A stretch of DNA of 64,000 nucleotides from positions 10,192,856-10,256,855 of the forward strand of contig CM040117.1 in the NCBI GenBank assembly GCA_022559845.1, read 5' to 3'. Under the pieces are notes generated by a model, which saw only the letters and a program-made list of their open reading frames with translations, made no database searches and was not told the DNA's origin. Of the stretch, positions 33,191-43,700 are shown piece after piece; positions within the stretch are counted from its first letter, which is position 1, and each line of letters starts with the position of its first letter. This DNA is from Amorphophallus konjac. Taxonomy: Eukaryota; Streptophyta; Magnoliopsida; Alismatales; Araceae. A program made the translations under genes and the position numbers.

Positions 33191-35308
33191 TTTGTGTTTG
33201 CATTTATGTCCTTTTGTATTTGTATGTACGCCCTTGTGATATATGCGTACACAATAGTAGGTCTTAGTGGGTTTATTTGCAAAAGGCCATTGGGTTTCTT
33301 TGCAAATATGCTTGTAGGCCCTGCAGGGGCCCCCTCCCTCCTCCTTATTGGTCCACATGGACTCTTGGGTCCAAGGTGGCTGGTCCATGGTCCAAATTTG
33401 GACTTGGACCATGAATTAAATAAAGAAGACAATTCCAAATTGTCCTCTTTAAGGGGGGGGCGGACCTATTAGTTTATTTGGGTTTAATGTGGTGTTCACA
33501 CCACATCTCAACCCTCCATTCTTCAACCCTTGATCCAAGGGCTCATATTAGATTAGAACCCTTTCATATAAATACTTGTATTTTCTTATGGAAAGAATTA
33601 ATGAAGAAGAAATTAGCATTTTGCCTCCTTGAAGCTTGTGCCCCTCTCCCCTCTCTCCCTGGTGTTCTTCCACCTCCAGCCCAGTTATAGAGTGAGATCC
33701 CTCCCCTCTTGATCCCCTCCAACTTCTGAAGCAGCTCCGGTGATCGCCGCCGCCGCCGTCTCGCCGCCGACGCGTCTCACCAACGAATTCGGTTTTCTGT
33801 CCACTCTGGACAGACCTCTCTTCTCCGAATTGTCTCTCTCTCTTCCCTCATCTTCTGAAGCTCCAATTTTCAGGGTTGGTTCCCCTCTTGAACCCTTACC
33901 TCCAAAAAAAATTTCAGGCAAAAATTAGTCCTTTAGATATTTTTAGATTTTCGTCCAAGTTCAAATTTCAGTTCTGTCCAGGTTCTGTCTACTGTTCAAC
34001 AGTTCTGAGTCTACCTTGTTCGACCCATGTTTTGAATTTTTTTGGGGCTCTAAAAATTACTGAGACTTCTGTCCACATATGTCTACCACCATGAATTTTC
34101 TTAATTTTTTATAAGGTCTCTAGGTATTTTTCAAAATTCGTACCAGTTCCTGTGAGCAATTTTTCCACAGTGTCCCAGATCCGACCCAGGTCCACTCAAA
34201 AAATCCCATAAAATCCATTTCCTATCCAAATCAAAAACCAAAAATAGTCCCGGTTTTATATCTCAGAGATCTTCAACTTTCTGAAGAACTCATCTCCATA
34301 TTCCAAGGTCCTCCCACCGGTCAACGGTGATTTTCAGAGAAGTCAGAACCTGCCCCTGCAGTTCTGGCCTGTTTACAGCAAGGGTGTAAATTCCATAAGT
34401 CAGATATACGTATCTGATTATTTTTTCTGAAGGCCCCTACGTCGAAGTATTTGGAGTCCTCTTTCCAACGGCGCCGAGCTCGTTGCATTCCGACGACGGG
34501 GTTGATCACAGCAGCCGATCTCGCCGGACAGCGCGCGAGAAGACAGCAAGTGCAGACTTGTGGCCGGTTTCCCGCGAGCGTCGTCCGAGGGCCGCCCGGC
34601 GTCCGGCGGTCGTTCCAGCAACTTGCCATCCTAGGGGAGCGCTTCCCAAGTGTACCCACACCAGAGGAGGCATCAGGTCCCACACGACCCCTCCGGTCCA
34701 CACGTGGGCCCCACTAGCACGAGTACGCGCGAAGCCGAAGCCGTGCCCGGAAACCGCCCGTCAACCCGGAATTGGTCCTCCCGGGCCCCCCTTGTGTCGT
34801 CCGTTACCTCCCTGCGTGGAGTGGGCTTACTTGTATTGCTGTAATCTTAATGTATTAAGTTCCCGGGAGTACGAGTTTCGGCCGGGTGCCATCTTCGCCA
34901 CGCCGAGCGCGTGGAGGTATCGTATTCGCTCCTTGCTTGGCATTTCGCTTATTTCTATATATGCTTGTTTATGCCGCTGCTAGAGAGCATGTGTAGGGAT
35001 ATCTAGCTCGCTTTATTTTCATATCACTGCTGCTGCGAGAGAGTGCGAGACCGTCCCGTGACCCGATCCGGGCACGAAAGTGCGAGCCGACCACCCTAGC
35101 TCTTGCCGGTTTCTCAACCGTGCACGTCCGACGCTTCCCTCGTTAAGGGACGATCGCGAGCTTGTCGTGTCCGTGGTCCCGTCCCGCATCAAAGAGGGTC
35201 ATGCTTTGCTACTACCAGTCAATCACATGTTTGTCTCGTACAATCATGACATGCTAAATGACAGTCTTAAAGTGAGCAACATCAAGTGGAATTCGCAGAC
35301 TTAGGGAT
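33191..35308 (+). mobile_element. LTR-like insertion next to the BASS fragment
   Basis: Base composition jumps at about 33190 and falls back at about 35310. A TATA-like TTCATATAAATACTTG at 33560 precedes CT-rich, then GC-rich DNA with short unrelated open frames, as in long plant LTRs. Edges are approximate, no target duplication was found, and no coding domains are recognised. It could be a solo LTR or a piece of one. The edges carry CTCACTTT (33183) and AAAGTGAG (35269) in inverted form. Confidence 0.4.
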
Positions 35309-36774
35309 AACTTCCTTTCTACCACGGGCTAAAATAATTCACTAAAACAAATGAAACAGAAAATGAAAACAGTAAAAGTGATTAACTAAAATAATATCTA
35401 GTTCAATAACAGATTTAGCTAAAAACAAGAAACTTATAATAGAAGACATGTCAGAGGTATAAAACATATCGTACATAGGCTATATATATGCAACTGTCCC
35501 AGACTACCACAAAAACATAAGGCCAAGTTTAGGTGCTTTACATTATGTAATAGAACTTCTCACTTTCTCAGCATTTTATGCATCAATTAGTGCAAACTAT
35601 GATTAAAAAATGCTGTGTGACAAAATGAGATATTAGCATTAGACACTCAAAAACCTCAAGAATCTGATATGGTCATATATGAAGGCACCTGCATTTTGAA
35701 ATATATGAAATTCTCTAATATCAAACAATCAAATGAACCTCAAAACCAAGTAATCAGGAGAAAACTTGAAGAAATGACCTGAAACTCCGCAATGGATCTG
35801 CTTGTCTCTGTTCCTCTCTCTCTCTCTCTCTGTCTCTCTGTCTCTCTCTCTCTGGGTGTGGGTGTGCCAATACACCTTTTACAAAACCTTATATCCATTA
35901 AGATTGTCAAATACAAATTAAATTATAAAATCTTTAGAAATGCCTCGACAGCTATCTTACCCTTTTGTTTGTTTTAGAGAGATGTGTACATATGTTGTGT
36001 ACATCTCTCAAGGGATATTTATATCTTTGTATTGCTTTGTAAGTTCTTAGAATTTGTCCTAATCCATATTTGTATGCCCCCACAGTGATTACGAATTCAT
36101 ACAAAATCTATGCTGAGTGCTGACATCATGGTTATAAATTTAGTAAAAGAGGAGACACTTCGGGTCAGATTTGTTCTGGATGAGTATTTCAAGAACATCT
36201 ATAAATCACTTAGTTCTCACATTCTCCTATCTGTAGGGGTACTGCAGAAGTGGTTAACTTTTTAGAAGCCTTCTCATTGTGTCAGGTAGGGAATGGACAA
36301 TAAATTAATTTTTGTGAAGATATCTGTCACTTAGACATTGTTTTCAACTTCAAATATAGAATTCATAAGAGATTGCTATTGAGAAAGGTAGCCTTATCAA
36401 CCATTTTCTGAATCATAGGGATAGTAATGACAGGAATATTCAGCTAAGGAGAAATCTTATTGAAAATTGGATGCAAGAATATTTGTCTTATGTGATGTAT
36501 AACAGTAAAATTTCCCTTTTTTTGTTGGGAATGACCGACAGCTGCATTGGGGAACCTAATGGAAGTCATTCCAATGTTCACTCCCCCCAAACTATGATTT
36601 TTTTTAAATTACACGTTTAATGTGATGTATAACAGTAAAATTTCCCTTTTTTGCTGGGAATGATGTAAAACAATCTCGAGTCTGGGAATTTCCTTTTCTT
36701 ATGTTTGGATTGATATAAAATACTTGAATTCCATCTGATAAAAAATGGTTGTAAGTCTGAGAATCAAGTTATAA
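35309..36774. other. AT-rich DNA with a (TC)n microsatellite
   Basis: A CTCTCTCT tract lies at 35811-35850. A GTGATGTATAACAGTAAAAT segment occurs twice (36496 and 36620). No gene recognised. Confidence 0.4.
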
Positions 36775-38130
36775 AAAATGGTTGTATTTGTTAAAACCAC
36801 ATAAAATTACATTAAACTGCCTAGCTTATGAAATTTCAAACAACATAAAATTGTTAAAACCATATAGTGGTTTACGTTTGTATGCAGGAGAGACGTAACC
36901 TGAAAACCACAAAGTATATTAAACTGCATACCTTATAAAATTTCAGACAACATAAAATTGTTAAAAACGACATAGCAATTTAGGTCTGTATGCATGAGAG
37001 AGGGAGGACGAAAGAAGAAGACGAAGAAGGAGAAGCAGAGTGGGAGGCAATGGCAGCCAGATGTGACCGCGCAGGCCTCATAGGCTGAAGCTCAGCGGTG
37101 GGGGGAGCGGCATTATTTAAGTTTCCAGATAAGTTTTGCTTAATTAACTTGATTTGGTTGGTTGTATATTTTAGTCAACTTGTTGAAATAAATAACAACA
37201 AATGTGCATGTACCGGAGGCAAGAAAATTTCAAAAGCAAAGCAGATAAATTTATAACATTTAATGAAACTGATAAAAAACTATTGCATTTATTTTGAAAA
37301 ATAGAACTCACAGATCTTATTAAGTTGCTCTCCTTCTACACCCAGTTGTCCTCAAGACTTGACAATAGCTTTTCTCCTCAATTTGAGATCGCCAGACTTT
37401 GCGACTGCATTAACAGCTAGGAAGAGATGGGCAGGAGATTATTGTTTTAATACAAGAAAAAAACTGTTGCATTTATTATGGAAAATAGAACTCATCGATC
37501 TTATTAAGATGCTCTCCTTCTACACCTAGTTGTCCTCAAGACTTGACAATAGCTTTTCTCTTCAATTTGAGATCGGCAGACTTTGCGGCTGCATTAACAG
37601 CTAGGAAGAGATGGGCAGGAGTACTCCGTTTAGGGAAGGTAAAAACTCTATTATGGGCGCGGTCGATCTCGTTCTCGTTGCCTCTCCCATCCTATCTGCA
37701 CCCACAAAGGAGGATTGGCACCCGCGGCACCACCAGGCTACCTCGACTCCCAAATTCCCAGCTCCCCCAAGCTATTACGCTTCCCACGGCCACTCACTTG
37801 CACGGTCGCTTGGTTGCCCGGCAAAGAACCCACATTGCAGCCACAAGATCCGGGGACTCGGAAGAAGAAATTCAGCCAGGCAGAAGCCGGAGGTGCCAGA
37901 CAAGAGGCGTTGAAGAAAAGGGCGCAGCAGACACTTGCACGGCCGCTTGGTTGCCCGACAAAGAACCCACATTGCAGCCGCAAGATCGGGGGACCCGGAA
38001 GAGGAAATTCAGCCAGGCGGAAGGTGGAGGTGGCAGACAAGAGGCGTTGAAGAAAAGGCCACAGTAGAGTTCGGTCAAGAGAAGCAAACCGAGGCGGAGG
38101 CGGAAGACAGGAGGCGTTGAAGAAAAGGGC
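36775..38130 (+). repeat. Three successive local duplications
   Basis: (1) About 110 bp containing CATAAAATTGTTAAAA and a TTATGAAATTTCAAACAAC block at 36800-36995. (2) About 165 bp with TGTCCTCAAGACTTGACAAT and TTAACAGCTAGGAAGAGATG at 37275-37450 and again 37445-37620. (3) About 138 bp with TTGCCCG(G/A)CAAAGAACCCAC and AAGAGGCGTTGAAGAAAAGG at about 37797-37935 and 37935-38065, with a shorter third copy of the last part to 38130. The open frames here come from the repeats and match no family. Confidence 0.65.
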
Positions 38131-38196
38131 GCAGCAGTCAGTCGGGAGGCGGGGAAGAAAAGGGTCAGGGAAGCAAACCGAAACCGGACTTAAAGC

Positions 38197-38235
38197 GAAC
38201 CGGCGGAAAAAAACCGCTATAGTGTATAGTATAGA
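38197..38235 (-). mobile_element. 5' end of a second Helitron (Helitron 1)
   Basis: On the minus strand, host A (38236) is followed by TCTATACTATACACTATAGC, the usual start of plant Helitrons (TCTMTAYTA...), then GGTTTTTTTCCGCCGGTTC. The last string is shared with the 5' end of the neighbouring Helitron at 40564, so both are one family. The element would extend to the left; its 3' hairpin and CTRR end were not found, so the extent (possibly including the kinase and BASS fragments) is unknown. Confidence 0.55.
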
Positions 38236-38237
38236 TA

Positions 38238-40564
38238 CTAGTCAAAGAAACGCGCTTCGCGCGTGGATTTATTTTGTAATTTTTTTTATGTTAAATAACA
38301 AAGATTTAGATATTAAAACATGATTCATATTACTTAAGGAGTGACTCTGCAATTTGACAAGCAAAGAAGAGCATACCTCAACATGCTATAGAAAAACGTT
38401 CGCCGGTTCGATATGCTTTTGACATTTCTACATAATCCTGAATGAACAAACAAAGGAAAGATTTCACAAAATGTATGGATTTATAGTTACAAGTGAAGTT
38501 CTTGTAATTTGACAAGCAATTGAAAATGCAATAACCTTGACATTAAATCCAATTTTTGAAAGGAATGTGAGCAAAACCATGTTTCCCCATCCCCAAGCAA
38601 ATTAACACCCCAACCCTGCCCAAAATAACGAAGGACACCAAGCATACAATGATTGGATAGTTGCATATTGCATTGTTAAATTTACTATCTGACATAAAAC
38701 ATGGATGATGTATAAATGCGTGCTGCATGCCTGATAATATTGATAGGAGGGACACATGGTTGGCTTTGTGTCATCCTGAAATTTGCCAATTGTCACCTGC
38801 TGCTTCATGTGACAACAAAAGAAGGCAACTCAGAGTTGGATAACAGAGCAATAAAGCTCAAGGATGAAAATATCAGAGTTGAGAAATTAAGTGTTAAAAC
38901 TAATGAAGGTTAAAATTTAGTAATGTAGGAGATATGAAAATTTGTGAATCTGCTTTCACCTTTAGAAACATTGGTCCCACTTCCTCGTAGAGGGAGCTAC
39001 AATTTTGTGAGAAACAAATGCAGATCAGATATGCTGTCTGAAAACAAGGTGTCTCTCCGCCCAATCGTGAATCGACATCTTTTGGCCAAAATGCATCAAT
39101 GGCTAAGAAATATAGGCAGTAAGAAATTATCGTGGGCCATTTTGGTGTATTCAATGAGAATACTTTAGGTTTTGTAAACCCTTTTATGTTTAATTTGATC
39201 TCGTCTAATTGGGGTTCAAAAAAGTTGAACCATTACTAAAACCATTAGTTGGAGTCAATTACATCATTGTAACAAGCAAAAATCATTAGTTAACTACTCA
39301 TGGTGATATCCTAAATAAAACCAACCACTCTAGCATCACTTGTAGTTATTGAAAGACCACCAAAGAAGAATGATCCTCAGATAACAAATAGCAGAAAGAT
39401 CGCACCAGTAGAGTTATGGTATCTTCCATGGAATGCATCATATAGAATTTGTCCAGGCACATATGCTCCTGCAGTGTCATTGGTTACATCATACAAATAC
39501 AAAAAATTCTACCACGAACACAGTACAATCAGTAGAATGTGGTAGTCTGAGTAGAGTGGAGAGTATGCCCACCCATCTAGCATCCTTGGTAACAGTAAGT
39601 TGTTTCTTCTAGCATCTAAGCCATGAACTTCTTAATGGAATAGTGAAATTGTAGAATGTGCATGAGATTGTGGATTCGACGGTGAAAAAATTGGAGGCAG
39701 AGGTTGGAACTATAGATGGCCCCATAAAGATGGCATGTGGAATTGTCAACAAACTGTCCTCAGGAGCCGATGTTAAAAAACTCTGTGCTGCTGCTATCTC
39801 ACTGGTAGATTCAATGCTTTCAACCGAAGCTCATTTGCCCCTTCCTCCCAAGAACCAGAGTAAACTTCTCTTTAGACCCAAACACTTCCTTCCTTGTCTA
39901 GATGTGGATACACACAGAGGCCAGTTTCTATCCCTGATATATTCAAATAAATGACTTGCAAAATCTCGCATCCCCTCTACCATTATCAATTTTTGAGGAT
40001 GTGTCCTCCACACATCTTACTGTGGTTGTGGCTTCAGAAGAAGACACCTTGTTAACTGGCATGGTGAGCTACTCTTTGTGGCATCGGAGAGCAGACATGG
40101 AAGACTATTTCGCAGAACCAACCTGTAAACTGATTACACGAGAAAGAAAAGTTATGGTTTCTGACCTCATTACATCAACCGAGTACACATTCAAGGTTGT
40201 TGCATTCAGCCACTTGGGTGAGTTGGGGAAGGGGTAAGTTGGAGTGACACCGTTCTAGGCTTTCCACGGGAATGGGCAAAAAGTCAGTGTTCCCAGATCT
40301 GTGACGACGACGGTCGCCAAAATCTGCACAGAATCCACTAAGCTCCATGTCCTGCGTTAGTGCCAGTTCGGGAAGAGGGGGAGCAGCGGCGGCTCTGGGG
40401 TGGGGTTGCAGTGTCGCGGAGGACAAAATACTTCCAACCCCTGGACCGGCGGATAAACCGAATCGAACGGGCGACTCAACCCATGACACTTTGAACCGGC
40501 GGAAAAAACCCCCCCAAATTCTCTAAAATAAAGTATATATATATGTTATACATAGATAGATAGA
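38238..40564 (-). mobile_element. Non-autonomous Helitron carrying a VIN3-like gene fragment (Helitron 2)
   Basis: The 3' end (minus strand) is a hairpin ACGCGC-GAA-GCGCGT at 38262-38248, then eight bases and CTAG (38241-38238), followed by host T. This is the canonical Helitron terminus. The 5' end is A followed by TCTATCTATCTATGTATAAC from 40564 downward, with the family string GGTTTTTTCCGCCGGTTC at about 40492-40509. The exact 5' base could be 4 or 8 bp shorter because of the TCTA repeat. No Rep/helicase is encoded. It contains coding remnants of a VIN3-like gene on the opposite strand. Confidence 0.65.
39658..40237 (+). pseudogene. VIN3-like (VEL/VIL family) gene fragment
   Basis: The first part (39658 to about 39865) encodes [38 protein letters not shown] and ISLVDSMLS, the linker after the PHD region in plant VEL proteins. 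The second part (39985-40236), in another frame, encodes a fibronectin type III domain (FEDVSSTHLTVVVASEEDTL, YSLWHRRADMEDYFAEPTC, STEYTFKVVAFSHLGELGKG). VEL proteins help Polycomb silence genes such as FLC. Here the PHD finger and the C-terminal VEL dimerisation domain are missing, and the frame breaks between the two parts (stop at 39952). It lies inside a Helitron, so it looks like captured host sequence. Confidence 0.75.
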
Positions 40565-40744
40565 TTTTGTGAAACCGGCCCTCGTTCGTTCCCGCTCTCA
40601 TCGTCCATCGTCGTTCTGCTCCCACTCGCCGGTCGCCACGAAACCCTAACCCTGGACGCCATCGCCGGCCCGCCGGCGAAACCCCTACCCTCGTTCCCCT
40701 CGGCATCCGCCCGACCGCCCCCCTCGCCTCGTTCTGCTCTCGGA
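40565..40744 (+). promoter_or_regulatory. 5' flank / 5' UTR of the coiled-coil gene, with telo-box
   Basis: Only about 180 bp of GC-rich DNA separate the Helitron 5' end from the start codon at 40745. It contains AAACCCTAA (40641-40649), the plant telo-box found near the transcription start of growth- and translation-related genes. A TATATATATATG run at 40533-40544 belongs to the Helitron end. Confidence 0.5.
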
Positions 40745-43700
40745 ATGGCGGCGGACGTGGCCTTAGATCCCCAGCCAGCAAATCCCTGCTGCGCGGAGGT
40801 GCAGAATCTGGCTCATGTTTTCCTGTTGTTTTTGGAATATTTTCTTCTTGTTTTTTTTCGTTGTCTTGCTGTTCTTGGTGTACTGATTTTTGTTTTGTGG
40901 TCTCCGCCTGGGTGGTGACAGCTGAAAAAGAGGTACCTGAAACTGGAGGAGAAGAGGAACGCCCTCCGGCAGGCCGTGAAGCTGCTCGAGGGTCAGGCGA
41001 ACAAGCTGCAGGACGAAAATGCCGCCCTGAAGGAATGTAGGCATTTTTGTGCATCACCTGTTCTCTCATTATTGTCACTGAATTTTGCAGTGTTTCTCAC
41101 CCGCTCCCCCTCCCCCCTGTCGTGCTTTGTGATGGCTGCGGTTAAGAGATGATTTTGACATTGGGATATTGTCTCAGTCGGTCACTCGAGTGTGCGTCGA
41201 ATTGTCCGCTGTTTAACGGCTCCCTGCGGAAAACAAAAGAAAGAGAAGAAGAATTGCTTTGTCAAACACCTGTCCAATGCGCATATACATGGGAAATGAT
41301 AAGAAGCATATCAACAGTCAAGTATGAAAGGGTTTCATGTCACAAGCCCGATAAAATCAAATACACGGGCCGTCCGCCGTCGCCTTTGGCTCCGAAGGAC
41401 CTCCCGTGGGGGGCATTTGTTGGACCCAAAATCATTCAAGAATAGTTTCTGATTATTTCAGAATTTTTCAGAGAGGGCAAAAATACAATGGTCCACGAGC
41501 GGCCTCGGAATTATGGTTCCATGCAATGTAATATGTGCTTTATGCACGAAAAGACCCATCAAAAAATCCCGTAGGGCAGCAACTCCGCTTACCCGCGTGA
41601 TTGGATAAACACAAGCAAATTATTCGGACTCCCCCCGATTCGTACAATGGTCAACGGGATTATTTTCCCAACAAAACAAAGCCCAAAGGCAGCCAAAGGA
41701 CCCTCCACGTGCTGCAGTCATGTCCCACCAACAGTAAAAAAATGATTTTTCCTAAAGTACCATGACCTTTTATAGGTTTTGAAGCCAAAATGGCCAAAAA
41801 CCACCGCCCCCTCCGCCCCTTTTCTCTCTCTCGCGGCTGGGAGTAGATCGGAGGGTGGGGTTCCTCCGGATGGCCAGACCGGAGGGACCCCCCTCCGGTG
41901 AATTGATTGTTGTGGATAGATAGATTGGTATAATAGTGGCAGCGGATATGATCTGAAATTAAGAAGCTCCAAGTAGCCTCCTTCGCTTCCTCATGGATTA
42001 TGTCCCACCGTTACATGTCCAGGATGGGTGGACATGGAGGTGAGGGGAGGAGGGCATCTTCTTAGTAAGGTTAACTTACACTTTCATATCTGATAGAGGG
42101 GTTCGACATCGCCTACCCCCCCATATTTGGCAACCCAGGAACCTGCTGAAGGTGAAGCTCCTTATTTGGAGGATCACTCATGGGAGACTTCCCGCTCGTG
42201 ACAGATTGATTCATTTCCTCCCTGGCGTGTCTTCCATCTGCTGCTTGTGCGGACGCGAGGATGAGTCACAGGACCACTTGTTTGTAGGCTGCAACTATTC
42301 TCTGGAGTTGTGTGAGGAGTTCGCTAGGAGCCTAGGAGGACACACTGTGCTCTTGGCTGACAGAGTGAGGTGTTTCACCTCATTCTGGGCTGGGGTAGAT
42401 CTTGGCCCCTCAGAGGAGATAGAGTAGTATGGTGGCTGATTCTCCATGCCATGCTATGGACATTATGGGGGGAAAGGAATAACAAAACTTTCAGGGAAGA
42501 AACTAGGGAGGTTGGGGAGGGTGATCTTATTTTTTTTTGCCAGAGAGAATGGGCTGAAATTCTTTGTAATGTGAACTCGCACAACTCACTCTTTTTTGTT
42601 CGGTTGGGGGGTTAGTGTGGGTCATAGTGGCTTTTGTATAGGGAGTTTTTGAGCTTTTGGTTGAGGGGGCACACCATCTCGGTGTTGGTTGATTTTGTTG
42701 TTTAGGGATTGTGGGCTCATGTGTCTACACTATACTTGTACATTCTCTTTTTATACTTTATACAATCAGTGTTACCATCAACTTTCAACAAAAAAGAAGC
42801 TCCAAACAATTGATGTCTGTATATGCCAAGTTACTCTTTATGAGGGTTAAGAGAATATGGATTTTTTAGGAGGGAGTCGAGAGCTGCGGAGTTGGTTGTC
42901 TATTTTGTGTGTAATAGAGTGAGGGAATGGGCTGAGCTTCTTTGTTATGTGAATTCTCCCAACTCTTCTCTTTTTACTTTGTTGGGAGGTTATAGTGATC
43001 CATGATGTCTTTGTGTGGGCTTTTGTATGGGACTTTATGGGAGCTTTCTGACTATACTTGTATATTCCTTTTTTATTCAATCGTCAGTTGTACTACCCAC
43101 TTTCAAAAAAAAAAAACAAAAAAAAGTGAATGTGGGTTCAGATGCACAAAATGTGTCCTGATTGGGCTGACTATTTGTGAGCCTCAAATTAATGTGAGGT
43201 AAGTAGAATCCTTACTCAGCTGCAAGCTTCATCTGGGTTGCAGGTTAATTAGTCTCAGTAATTGGGGGGATTACTTATGGCACTTTTAAGTTGATTGAGT
43301 TGTTTTTTTAATATTCTTTTATTTGTGATCTTGACAAGGAATGGGTGGCTGCTTGGGATGTGTGGAATGCACATTATCTCTTCTTTTGGTGATGGAATTC
43401 TACATTTTTTTTAATAAAGCAGATGTGGACTATACCACCAATTTTATTCAAAGATAAACGGAGGCAGTACAATCAATGGTAGAGTAGAGGTTCCTCACCA
43501 AAGTCCGAGAACAAAACAATGAAACTCAAATACATAACTATGCCAAAACAAATGCTGACACCAACATCAAACTTCTAAATATTCTCCTCTCATGAAGTGG
43601 AGTAAGGCCAATCTTAAGTTTCTGCCAACTGAATGAATAGCACCCTATGTGAAACCTTCATGTATGCATAGTTGCATAAATGCCACTCTTAGATACATAT

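Noticed and set aside
33183..35276. CTCACTTT / AAAGTGAG as a target duplication of the LTR-like insertion
   Set aside because: The two copies are inverted, not direct, so they cannot be a target-site duplication.
40533..40544. TATA box of the coiled-coil gene
   Set aside because: This TA run is part of the Helitron 5' end. It could act as a TATA box by chance, but nothing shows that it does.
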